From Lineolata rhizophorae (taxonomy: Eukaryota; Ascomycota; Dothideomycetes; Lineolatales; Lineolataceae): 64,000 nucleotides of DNA. Below the pieces are notes generated by a model, which did not search any database, was not told where the DNA came from, and saw only the letters and a program-made list of their open reading frames with translations. The DNA is taken from the NCBI GenBank assembly GCA_010093515.1, contig MU001679.1, positions 451,474 through 515,473 on the forward strand, in the 5' to 3' direction. The translations under genes and the position numbers were made by a program. Positions 1-10,917 of this stretch are shown here, in pieces. Position 1 is the stretch's first letter, and each line of letters opens with the position of its first letter.

Positions 1-3000
1 AACGCTGTCTGCGAGCACTCGAGCAAATGATTCTCATGGCTAAAAATAAAGTAACCATTGCTCTGCCCCAGGTACGTTGCATAGTTGATTGCGTATTTTT
101 GATTGTGCATTTCTAATAAATGAATAGATCCGAGCATGTTTGCAGGCAGCTGTTGATGCCAACGAGCTTCTCAATTCAGCTTTCCCTACATGGATTGCTT
201 TGGTGACATCTGTGGACGAAGACGACCTTGGTGTGCTTTTGGACCATGTCTTCTCCATCATCGCTCAGAAATGGTCCCTGTTAAGCACCGAAAATCAATC
301 GTCAGTCCAGTCAATGTTGGACTATTTACTCAAAAATCACCAGAGTCTCGTAAGAGACAGGTTTCCGACAATTCCGGCAGTTCATGGTATTCCACTCCTA
401 TCCAAGTTTGATGCGCAGATGTCAAAGATGAAGGAACAGACCGAGATCCCTGAACGATTTGAGGCGTTTAGTGTTCGTTGCAAAGACGAGAACGCTGTTG
501 TTGTTGCCCAAGCCTTGCACGAACTTCTTCCTTACCTACAATCGAACCAACAATTCTTGCACGAGTCAGCAGTCGGCCAACAGCCAAATCCAGTCATTCC
601 ACAACTTATTCGCTCTCTTTTGGATGCCTCGGTTAGATTCAGTGAGAAACACTCTGATATCAGTAATTTGTGCGCCGACTGCCTTGGTATCATCGGGTCT
701 GTTGACCCGTACCGTGTGGAAACAATAAGAGAAAAAAGGGACATCCTAGTCCTTTCAAATTTCGAGAGGGCCGACGACGTTATTGATTTCGTAGCCTCAT
801 TTTTGGAAACTGTTCTTGTCCACGCATTTCGATCTGAGACGAATCCCAGAAACCAAGGGTTCTTATCCTACGCCATGCAAGAGCTAATGAAACACACCGG
901 CTTCAACAACCTGGTGGCGTATGGAAGTCGGTCATCCGTAGCTACTGATTCATGTGCTAGACGCTGGGAGGAGATTCCAGATTCAATCAGGAGCACGTTG
1001 ACTCCCTTCGCAAACTCAAAGTATACAGTTGCTGTAAATTCAGCTAGGGCATCTGCTCAGCAGAATTTTCCAATCTATTCAAGGGGAATGTCGCATTCAA
1101 CATGGCTAAGAACCTTCGTCCTAGCTCTCCTCCAGCGCGGTAAAGGGGACAATCCTCAAATGGTTTTTCCTGTTCTGTCACGGATCATCCGAACGCATGA
1201 CATCTCAATACCGAAATTTCTGCTCCCCTTCGTCGCTTTGAATGTTCTCCTCGGAGGGGCTGAAGACGAAATGGCCTCCGTCCGAAATGAGCTCCTTCTA
1301 GTTCTGAAGGAAGATATGGTCGGATTAGCCCATGATCAAGCTATTGCACTAAAACATTGCAGTGAAGTAAGAGGTCATTTCCTCCCACAAGCAGTTATCA
1401 TCGCTTACGTATATAGGATGTATTCCAAGTGCTTGACTACATTTCTCGGTGGTTCCAGGAAAAGAAGAAGAGCGTAGCAGAGCTAAAAGCTCAAGGTGTT
1501 ACCCGGAATAGCATTGCCGCGTCTGAAATCGACGAGATGAAAGACGTTCAGCAGATGAGCTGCGTTGAAGCCGTTCTTGGTTACTTTCCGGCGGAAATAT
1601 CTTCCTCAAGAGCGATTGAATGTGGCTCATACTCCCGAGCTCTGTTGTATTGGGAACAGTTCATTCGGCAAGAGAAGGAGAAGAAGGAGCGCCTTGGAGA
1701 AAAACTCGATCAAGAGCCCCTTTATCAGCGTCTACAGGAGATATACGCCCAAATCGATGATCCTGATTGTTTGGAAGGCATTTCTGCGCACGTACACGTT
1801 CTTGATCCGGAACAGCAACTCCTCGAGCACCGAAAGGCCGGAAGGTGGATTACTGCTCAGAGCTGGTATGAGCAATTGCTCGCGGAGAAGGCAGATGACC
1901 CCGAACTACAAGTCAATCTGCTCACCTGCCTGAAAGAATCTGGCCAGTACAATTCTCTATTGAACTATGTCGAAAGCTTCCAAAACGGGCCAGTTGCCTG
2001 CTTGCCTCGCATACTCCCATTTGCTGCAGAGGCTGCTTGGGTAACAAATAAATGGGATACCCTTGAAAAATTTCTCTCCAAAAGCAAGGCTCATGATCAT
2101 CCTACTAGACAAACATCTCTCAATTTCAACGTCGGAATCGGATGCGCTCTTCTGAGTCTCAAACAGAACGACAAGCGTGGGTTCGCGTCTAGCATAGATT
2201 CATTACGCCAAGGAATAGCGAAGCAACTCGTTGCCACAAATACTGATTCCATGCAGGCTTGCCATGACCAGCTTCTAAAACTCCACGTTCTATACGAAGT
2301 GGAGGCCCTGAGCGGTATGAGCCCGTCGAAGGAACCTAGGGTCTCAACCTCTGCGGAAATGCTGAATAGAAGGCTGGACATTCTTGGAACATTCCTTTCG
2401 GACAAACAATATCTTCTGGGCGTCCGCCGCGCTGTTATGCAGCTTTCGCTGTTACCCTTCGGCTCGTTCCACAAAGCCTCGTCCTGGTTGGCTAGCTCGA
2501 AGCTCGCAAGAAAAGCCAATTTCAACAATACAGCATACAACGCTGTATTTCATGCAGCACGTCTTGGTGACGATGCCTCGAAGTTAGAGCAATCCCGGCT
2601 CCTCTGGAAGGACGGTCATTCAAGGAAGGCCATACAAACATTGGAAGGTGCTATTGTTGGCAACTCTTTTCAAGCGCAAGGGTCTTCGTCTCGTCGAGCT
2701 ACGAGCATGGACGGAGAATTGCAGCACCAGCAGAACATGTTGGTCGCTCGGGCTCATCTTCTTCTTGCGCGGTGGCTGGACGCGGCAGGTCAAACACAGT
2801 CAACCACCTTGACGACAAAGTACCAAGAAGCTGCCAGGCCGTGTAGAACATGGAACAAGCCGCATTACTATCTCGGCAAATTCTACAACAAGCTACTTGA
2901 TTCGCAAAAAGGATTGGAGCTGGCAAAGCAAACTCCAGCATTCACGAGCGGAGACTTGGCTAAACTCGTCGTCGAGAATTACCTCAGAAGTATGCAGAAC

Positions 3001-4808
3001 GGGGCAAAATACCTGTACCAGTCTCTTCCAAAGTTGATCACTCTTTGGCTTGATCTAGGCGTCGACATCCAGTCCGGCACACATGGCGGTCGTCCCGCAA
3101 CCCGGGAGACCATCATCGCAAAAACCAGAAGCTTAGATGCGATGCACACGCAGATCCGGAAGTACGCAGACAAACTGCCTACGTATTATTTCTACACCGC
3201 TCTGCCACAAATCTTGACACGGATTAGTCACCCGAACCCTCGGGTGACTGAGCTACTTTTGCACCTGGTGATCAAGGTGGCCTCTTCTTATCCGCGGCAA
3301 TCGCTGTGGAGAGTATTGGCGGTGCCTAGGTCAAAGGCTCACGATCGAAAAACTCGAGGGTGGACAATTCTGAATAAGCTGAAGGAAACCCCAAAAAAGA
3401 GCAAGGGCGACGGCTCTCAAGTGGACCTCCGCAATCTTATCAACCACGGGCAAAAGCTTACCGAAGCCCTTCTCTACGTTTGTGAAGCATGGACTCCCCA
3501 AAGCCGGCGAGTCAGTCTTACCGGTGAGCTTGGTTTCAACGCCAAACTTGCACCATGCAACCTCGTGGTGCCGATGGAATCAACTCTCATTGCAACGTTG
3601 CCTGCTACTCAAAGTGGCAGTGCGGTCAAGAGCCACAATCCGTTCTCGAGTGGAGTGGTCACTATTTCATGTAAGTAGTGTGTTTTAGTCCATGCTACAC
3701 GACATACGCTAATTCCATGCAGCATTTAACGACGAAGTGTTGATTCTCAGATCACTTGCAAGGCCCCGGAAGCTGACCATCAGAGGATCGGATGGGCAGC
3801 TGTATGGTTTGTTGTGCAAGCCAAAGGACGACCTTCGTAAGGATCAGCGACTTATGGAGTTCAACGCCTTGATCAATCGTGCCCTTCGGGATGACGTGGA
3901 AGCCAGCAAACGCCGTCTCTTCGTCAAGACATACGCTGTTACACCACTAGATGAAGAGTGTGGGGCCATCGAGTGGGTTGATGGACTCAAACCGATGAGG
4001 GAAGCCATTTTGGAGTACTATAGGCGACGGGGCAGAATGCTCGATTGGGACAAGATCAGAGATACGATGACAGAAGCATGCAAAGATGAAGAGAATTTGC
4101 CACTCTTCACTGAGCTCTGTCGAGAATACCCTCCAGTTGTTTATGAGTGGTTCCTCGAGACATTCCCTCAGCCCGAGTCTTGGTTTGCTGGGCGGCTGCG
4201 CTACACTCGCACATCTGCCGTAATGTCCATAGTAGGACATTCTTTAGGGTAGGTAGTCCGCTTTTGCTTTTGCGTTTGGCAAGGCCCTAACGTATCCCAG
4301 ACTCGGTGACCGGCATCCAGAGAATATATCTCTGGAGGAGACCACGGGCAGCGTGGTGCACGTCGATTTCAATTGCTTGTTCGAAAAGGGGCTCACGTTC
4401 GCGAAGCCCGAAACGGTCCCTTTCCGACTTACACGACACATGGTCGATGCATTTGGCCCAAGCGGCGTTGAGGGTCCATTCCGCAACGCTGCAGAGATCG
4501 TACTTCGCATATTACGAGCCAACTACGATCCGCTCAGCACGATTCTCGAAACATTCGTGCATGACCCAACCACCGACTTCATCGGCAGAAGAGGCCGAAG
4601 GAAAATAGTTGGCCTTGCGGCAAACCTTGGGCCTGTGCCTGACACACCGCAGGAGGTATTGGATTCATTCAAGGCCAAGCTGACAGGGCTGTTGGGTGGT
4701 GAAAGTGTGCCGCTCAGCGTGGAGGGGTACGTGGAAGAGCTGATCAAGCTAGCAACGGACGAGTGGAGGCTTTGCAACATGTACTGGGGTTGGTGCCCTT
4801 TCCTTTAG
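1..4808 (+). CDS. mus-9: ATR-family checkpoint kinase (UVSB/MUS-9/Mec1 type), 5' partial
   Basis: C-terminal 1,525 residues of a PI3K-like protein kinase of the ATR class, which senses RPA-coated single-stranded DNA with its ATRIP partner and signals replication stress in the nucleus. Exons read as 1-71 (partial), 146-1366, 1417-3670, 3723-4248 and 4301-4808, and all junctions keep frame. Helical-repeat and FAT-domain sequence fills the first three exons (for example VLDYISRWFQEKKK at the start of exon 3). The kinase domain begins with FNDEVLILRSLARPRKL and carries the P-loop region LCKPKDDLRKD. The catalytic loop GDRHPENI lies at the start of exon 5, followed by VHVDFN. DFN instead of DFG is normal for ATR. 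The FATC end is intact (DEWRLCNMYWGWCPFL, stop at 4808). Family members run to about 2,400 residues, so roughly 900 lie left of the window. Its codon use is visibly less GC-biased than that of SAM50 or HGH1. Confidence 0.95.
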
Positions 4809-6907
4809 AGCACGCGTGCTGTACAAATTCGATTGTACCTTTGAACCAAACCTCGAATTCGCGCGGTGGTGGGAAGAAGGACCGTACACGTGATGAATTC
4901 TCCTCTGCCGGATCAAGTTCACACCAATTAAATCGCATGAGGCGCGCCTCGAGACTTAGTACGTTCCAGTCTGAGGGTCCCCACCCAACCGGTCGAATCT
5001 CTGCGACGCTCTCTCCTAGCCTTCGAATGTCCGCCCTTCCCCTCTTCAGCTGCCCAAAAGTCGCACGGGCCCGCTCGTGAAGTGGTTTCGGGCGCGACGG
5101 AGAGCCGCGCGGAGCGAAAACCGGAGGAATCAACACCACGGCCCCCAAGAAACTGCGGGGTGCGGAGGCTGACCCTTTAGCAGCGAACTTGGCAGGGATT
5201 CCGGGGGGTGTGCGCAGGGGCGTGGTCCTGTCCTGGGCGGGGTGCACGTCGGGACGGGTCCCAGGCCGGGGACAACCTTCCACGCCGTCCTCGGGAAGGG
5301 ATCTCCGCGCCTTCTTCTTTGGGGTTCGGGTGGCCGTTGGATGGTTGCATGGCCGGGTGGTGTGCATTGGCGCGACTGCCAAGTGCCAACCTCGTCGACC
5401 ACCACGCCCGCCCAGCCAGCAGACATCCCCGGAGCCACGTACATTGTGCGGCGAGGGGGCCCAGCCCGATCTTCTTCCAAGCACATGGCGCCCGGACCGT
5501 GGTTGGATGCCTATTGAAGAGCCCGTAATCGCGGCTCGGTCGTGGTCCGGTGGGCGCGTTCTGATTGCCGCCAAACACCTGGCAAGCACGGATCATGCGC
5601 AGGTGATGAAGCTGGCCGGCGGGGATACGGCAATTAAGGGTGCACAGAGGGCGGCCTCGAGCCCAAAGGCTCAAGGGCGCTCTCGACAAGGTAGGGTGAT
5701 CATTTCTTGCGTTTGTTAGTCTGTCCTAGACGACAATAGCACGGGCGCCAATGGGGTTTGATCGACGGTTATATGTAGTGAAGGCTGGGTGGATCAGGGC
5801 CTTTCATTATCTTGTCCTAATACACCCCCCGGCTGGCGTGTCCTGGGTTATCACGACAGATGCCGTGGTGCTTCTTGTGGAACGGCCCTGCATCCTCCGC
5901 TGTGCGGGCCCGACGGTCTCTGCTGGTCCAGTCGCCCGTACTCCGCATAGCCTCGGGAACGGTGCTCTGTCCCCGGGGTCCGTAAGGTACTTATGCCAGT
6001 CGTTCACTTTCCAGAGGAAGATGCGTTGCCGTCTAATAAATTTCCGGCCTAGGGTCCGCGTACGGAAGTACTATGTATGCGAACACATACTCAAGCTTCT
6101 ACAAATTGATTCCGCCACGGTCAACCGAAGGAGGCCGAAGTTGTACATCAGTCTCGGATAGAGTTACAGGCGTGCCCGAGGATGCTCGTGGGCAAGAAAG
6201 GCGGGATCCGGCCGCCAGTGTTCTGTCTGACAATGGGTGGATTATTCCCCGCCTGCCCGGCGGTATGCAGCATGCCTGGCTCCGCCTATGGTGTGGGGAA
6301 GAAACGGCGAACGAGCTTCTTTTAGCTGGATCTCAGCCAGGGCTTGCCATGATTGGCTGTCTGTTTCTTTCCCAGAACGACCGCGAGCTGGGGATCGGAG
6401 GGCCCGCCGGTCTGGATTGGCCACGCCGTCTGGCGATGCTTCGTGTTTCTGATGGGGATGGTGCTACTGCTTCCGGCTGCTACTGTGCCCGGCGAGCGTA
6501 GCACTGGCCCACTCCGCGGACCCCTCCCTCACTCGCAGGCGGCCGAAGTGAGCGGCAGAGGGACCAGCCCCGACCCTAGACGCGCATCGGATGCGTGTGC
6601 TGGTAGCACGCGGGGCCAGGGGTGTGGTGTGAATGAGGGCTCCTGTCACCAACCAGCCCGGCTACCGCCAAAGCGGTGCCTTTCACTCAACCATGGTTCG
6701 CACCCGACCTGTATAAAGGCGACCGCGCGCGTGCCTGCCTTGCAGCCAGCCTGGTGCCTGCCTTTTTAATTTGGGCTAGATCTGCGCCTTCTCTCTTCTT
6801 CCTTCCTCACGCCTCACTCCGTTCCGGCTTGTGCTCTCCACGCAAGCCCTCTTCCTTTCCTTCTTCTCTCTCCACCGCTTTCCTCGCGGAAAGGATCATC
6901 GCCCACC
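4809..6907. other. Intergenic region upstream of the sugar transporter
   Basis: About 2.1 kb between the ATR stop and the transporter start. I see no ORF with protein-like composition or a family motif. The open frames at 5.1-5.7 kb are GC-driven and mutually overlapping on both strands. The last 200 bases before 6908 are a pyrimidine-rich leader typical of a fungal 5' UTR. Confidence 0.6.
6711..6718 (+). promoter_or_regulatory. Probable TATA box of the sugar transporter gene
   Basis: GTATAAAG lies 190 bases upstream of the transporter ATG. It is followed by a C/T-rich tract (CTTCTCTCTTCTTCCTT and similar) of the kind often found around fungal transcription starts. Spacing and match are good, but no transcript data are available. 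Confidence 0.45.
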
Positions 6908-8762
6908 ATGGTCAAACAGTTCTACAATGTCTACGCGATTTGCGGCTTCGCGGCATTGGGTACGCGCTAGCCCGTAAACCAAAGCTGCTTGTTCTATCTG
7001 CGAAACATTATGACACGCCTATCTGACGCGCCGCAGGTGGTGGCCTTTTCGGCTTCGATATCTCATCAATGAGCGGTGTCTTGGGCACAAATGCTTACAA
7101 GAACTATTTTGACAATCCCACGTCTTATCGGCAAGGCGGTATCACCGCGGCCATGCCCGCTGGTTCCCTAGTCGGCGCCCTCTCGTCATCCTTTATCGCC
7201 GACAAGCTCTCTCGTCGTGCTGCTATACAGGTCGCGGCCATCATTTGGATCATCGGTGCAATGTACGTGTTGCTTTGTGTCAGCAGAACACTTGTGCTTT
7301 TTGGTGCCTCTGAGCTATTTCCGCTTATTTACACCTACGGACAACAACACTTATGAGGTTGTTTGTGCATGCTCTAACATCTGTGTACAGCCTCCAGTGC
7401 GCGTGCAATGGCGTTGCCTTGCTCTGCGTCGGCCGTGTTATCGCAGGCATTAGTATTGGTATTGCCTCTGCCATGGTCCCTGTGTACCAGTCGGAAATCG
7501 CTCCCAAAGAGATTCGTGGCCGTGTCGTCTCCCTCCAACAGTGGGCCATTACCTGGGGAATCTTGATCCAATACTTCATCCAATACGGCGCATCCTTTGC
7601 CGACGGCGGCCCTGATGACCCGAACCAGGGAACTGCGGCGTTCCGAATTCCGTGGGGTGTTCAGATGGTTCCCGGTGCTATTCTCTTTGCCGGCCTCTTC
7701 TTCTTCCCCAAGTCGCCTCGTTGGCTTGCGAGCAAGGATCGTTGGGATGAGGCGTGAGTTATAATCATATCAATTGCGGGAGAGCGGCTACACACTAACT
7801 TCACCTGTAGTATCCAGGTTCTCGCCCACCTTCACGGGAATGGCGATACGCAGCATCCGAAAGTCCTTGCCGAGTACCAGGAAATCGAGGAGGCTCTGAG
7901 GTTTGAGCGCGAGGAGCAGGTTTCCAGCTTTAAGGCTCTCGTGGCACCTCGGATCTTCAAGCGCGTGCTTCTCGGTATCAGCATCCAGGCCTGGTCTCAG
8001 CTCTCCGGGATGAACATCATGATGTACTACATTGTCTACATCATGCACGCAGCCAACATTGGTGACCCTCTCCTGACTGCGTCGATCCAGTACATTATCA
8101 ACGTCGCCCTAACTCTGCCGGCCATCATCTTCCTCGATAAGTGGGGTCGCCGCCCAACTCTCCTGTTGGGTTCTTTCGGGATGATGACCTGGCTGTTCAT
8201 TTCTGGCGCTCTTCAGGGAGCATACGGCGAGCCAAACACTCTCGATGATGACTCCCTATCCGATATTTCTTGGGTGCTGGTCGACCACCCCTCTGTTTCA
8301 AAGGCCGTGGTGTCGTGCTCTTACCTGTTTGTGGCAACATTTGCGACGACCTGGGGCCCCGTGTCGTGGACGTATCCATCCGAGATTTTTCCATCTAGGG
8401 TCCGCGCCAAGGCCGTGTCCCTAGCCACCGCGTCCAACTGGACCTGGAACTGCATCCTAGCGTTCGCGGTCCCACCTCTTCTCTGGAACATCAACTGGAA
8501 GATGTACATGATTTTCGCGGCCTTCAACGGCGCGGCCTTCATCCACATGTTCCTGCTCGCGCCGGAGACCAAGGGCAAGACCCTAGAGGAGATGGACGAG
8601 GTCTTCGACTCGGGTAGGCCGGCCTGGAGGGGCGTCCCCAGGGGCTCCCGTCTCGACCAGATCCAGAAGGACATCGAGGCTGGACATCTCAAGGTTTCGG
8701 CGCCAACTACCGCGCAGCAGGTTGTCGGCAAGGTCGAGGAAACGGCCGAGCCGAAGTCTTAG
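6908..8762 (+). CDS. MFS hexose transporter, Hgt1-like high-affinity glucose carrier
   Basis: A 530-residue plasma-membrane sugar/H+ symporter of the major facilitator superfamily. Exons are 6908-6959, 7037-7262, 7391-7753 and 7811-8762, with phases that fit exactly. The start has the context CCACCATGG. Family landmarks are GGGLFGFDISSMSGVLGT in TM1, GRVIAGISIGIASAMVP with SEIAPKEIRG after TM4, the TM7 region WSQLSGMNIMMYYIVYI, WGPVSWTYPSEIFPSRVRAK, and the C-terminal signature PETKGKTLEEMDEVFD. Length and the twelve hydrophobic segments match the family. The N-terminal half resembles Kluyveromyces lactis Hgt1 more than the Hxt/Rco-3 group, which suggests high-affinity glucose or related monosaccharide uptake; exact substrates cannot be read from sequence. 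It converges on UBC6 with a 552-base gap. Confidence 0.93.
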
Positions 8763-9314
8763 ACTTGGGCGGCGAGAGACCACGCAAAGAGGGTGCTTCC
8801 TGTCGTGGGAGCGTCGAATGGGTGTCGAGGCTTTACATGGTAGGTTTTCAGAGGAAGACGAGCTCCAGCAGTGCGGGTGCTTAGTCAGTAGCGACCTTTA
8901 GGTAGATCCTTTGACCAAGCTTTGCAATTGAAGCTATGATGAGCAAATGAGAATGCTTTTCATATTCCAAAACAAGCAACGTCACCTCGCGCAGTGAATT
9001 TAAAGCAAAGGGCCATCAATTCGAGCCGTGTGAACCAATCGTGTTGGGGGATAACTTGAACTCTTAACACACAGTCAATCGCCGTCGCTTAGTGCAACGC
9101 CGATACAAGAAGTAATTTTGTGATCGTACACTATCCCTTCGTGACATGCATGTATAGCAACCCGCTTGCCACGCACGTAGCATTACCTGCCCAGGTCTTT
9201 CAACCTGCGGTTGGCTTTGCTCTTCGTTTGCTCGTGTGTCTGTTCGACCTCCATCCTTCCCGGAAGTCATTACTACTCGTATCCCCATTCGCATGCCATC
9301 ATCCGGCCTCGCCC
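8763..9314. other. Convergent 3' intergenic gap
   Basis: Lies between the ends of the transporter (+) and UBC6 (-) genes and presumably holds both 3' UTRs. An AT-richer stretch sits near 8930-9010. No gene is seen. Confidence 0.6.
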
Positions 9315-10301
9315 TCATACCGATGACGCCGCCTGCCCCTGGTTGCCCTCGCCCAATATCCGGGCCAAGATGACGTATCCAAAGATGACGACGGCCCCGA
9401 CGAGGAACTTGTTGCGCCCCAACCAGCTCTGGCCCGCGTGGCGCGCGACCTGGCCGCCCTCGACGACGGCGGCGCCCAAGCCCGTGGTGCCGCCCGTCGG
9501 CCGCCGCCGCAGACCCACCATGTCGCGCGCGCAATTGTTGTTGTTGCCCGCGCCGCCGGCAGCGGCGCCGTTGTTCTGGCCCGCGCCGGAGCTGCCGCCG
9601 GAGCCGCCGACGCCGCTGCTACCGCTGCCGCTGCCGCTGCCGCTGTCGCTCGCGCCCGGCACGACGAGTCCCGTCGCCGGGTCGATGCCGCGCGCGCGCA
9701 TCCACCCCCAGTTCTCCGTGTCGAGGTCGGGCCACTCGGAGCGGAACTTGGCGCCGCCGTCGCCGGCGCGGATGGCTCCGTTGTGGCTCCGAGCGCTGGG
9801 GCTACCGCCGACGCGCGCGGCGCCGGAAGACGGCGGCGGCGGCGGCGACGTGTTCGAGCCGCCGCCGGTGGAGTTCCACCAGCGGGAGCGGGCAGCGAAG
9901 AGGCGGCGGTCGTGGTCCGAGACGCGCACGGAGCCCGTCGTCATCTCCTCGGAGGTCATGAAGCTCATGAGGCCGATGAGGATGGTGCTGACCTCCCAGG
10001 CCGGGTTGAAGGATTTAGGGTGGAAGTCGGAGATGGAGAGGCAGAGGCGGGTCGAGGGCTGGAACCGGCCCGACGGGGTGTGCATCCGGATCGCCGGCGG
10101 CGCAAACGGGTAGTTGGGCGGGAACACCAGCGTGCCCCAGTACTGCCCGCCTTCGTAGGGCGTCTTCGGCGGGCCCGTCAGGATGTAGTGCCATTCGAGG
10201 ATGTTGGACTCGGACGGGTGCGCGACGATGTAGGGTGGGGGGTTCTTGCTGATCGTGGCGTATTCTTTCGTGAGGCGCTTCGTTGCGGCGGGAGTCGCCA
10301 T
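9315..10301 (-). CDS. UBC6: Ubiquitin-conjugating enzyme E2, UBC6/UBE2J type, ER tail-anchored
   Basis: A 328-residue, intron-free E2 that carries ubiquitin for ER-associated degradation with Doa10- and Hrd1-type ligases. The UBC fold covers about residues 5-160. It shows WHYILTGPPKTPYEGGQYWG, FPPNYPFAPPAIRM and TPSGRF in place of the usual HPN block, as in UBC6 enzymes. The active-site cysteine is in RLCLSISDFHP and falls at residue 87, the position known for yeast Ubc6. A Gly/Ser/Asn-rich linker (about residues 170-300) leads to a C-terminal hydrophobic anchor, FLVGAVVIFGYVILARIL, with a short luminal tail. The ATG at 10301 was chosen because MATPAATKRLTKEYATISKNP aligns with the family N-terminus; the frame upstream is open but not conserved-looking. 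It shares a 616-base divergent promoter region with SAM50. Confidence 0.95.
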   Translation of the reverse strand: MATPAATKRLTKEYATISKNPPPYIVAHPSESNILEWHYILTGPPKTPYEGGQYWGTLVFPPNYPFAPPAIRMHTPSGRFQPSTRLCLSISDFHPKSFNPAWEVSTILIGLMSFMTSEEMTTGSVRVSDHDRRLFAARSRWWNSTGGGSNTSPPPPPSSGAARVGGSPSARSHNGAIRAGDGGAKFRSEWPDLDTENWGWMRARGIDPATGLVVPGASDSGSGSGSGSSGVGGSGGSSGAGQNNGAAAGGAGNNNNCARDMVGLRRRPTGGTTGLGAAVVEGGQVARHAGQSWLGRNKFLVGAVVIFGYVILARILGEGNQGQAASSV

Positions 10302-10917
10302 GATGTTGGCGCTCGTGGGTATCGGAGGCACGTGGCTGTTCAAAAGGTGTGCGTGTGTGGAGAAGGAAGGAGGCAAGAGGAAACAGAATGTTGCGAGGCT
10401 GAGCCTATCTATACCGGTTGTGTGTCTGACAAACCGAGATTGTAGGGAAGTGAATCTTCAACCAAGAAATCTAAAGAAAACAGGAAGGAATAAAAATAGA
10501 AGTAGAAAAGGCCAGAGGCAACGGAGCAGAAAGTGAACGAGCTTGGCGGGAGAATGTCGGGGTGAATGATGCAGGTAACTAGGGAGGACGAGGAGGGCAC
10601 GAGGGCGGCACCCGGGTGAAGAAGGGCCACGCTGTATGTAGGACGGGAGCGGGCAGGCATCGGCCCGGGGCTGAGGGCTGCGGCGATAGTGGTCGGACCC
10701 AGGCCGGCTGTGGCGCAACATCTTACATACTGCGTCGGTACTCCGTACTCCGCACAGTACCTACTACTCCGTACGACGTATAGCAGATACGCCGCACAGC
10801 CACAGCTGAGAGGCTGGTGGTGCCGACCCTCAACCTCCGACGAGCTCGCGCCGAGAGCGACCGAGCACCACCCGCCCTCCGCTGCCGCAGTGCTGCCCTC
10901 GCCCAACTCCAGCCTCA
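10302..10917. promoter_or_regulatory. Divergent UBC6/SAM50 promoter region with two TACTCCGTA words
   Basis: The 616 bases between the two start codons must hold both promoters. TACTCCGTA occurs exactly at 10739-10747 and 10765-10773, with a near copy (TACTCCGCA) between them. The function of the word is unknown. Confidence 0.5.

Noticed and set aside
4300-4350. DFN instead of DFG in the ATR kinase as a possible inactivating change
   Set aside because: VHVDFN is the normal form in ATR kinases, and GDRHPENI is intact.
5960-6400. CreA-type SYGGRG words upstream of the sugar transporter
   Set aside because: Several occur, but about one per 256 bases is expected by chance, so no enrichment can be claimed.
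9211-10445. 300- and 335-codon plus-strand open frames opposite UBC6
   Set aside because: They are antisense shadows: low-complexity Ala/Arg/Pro-rich, without motifs, over a well-supported E2 gene with strong third-position G/C bias.
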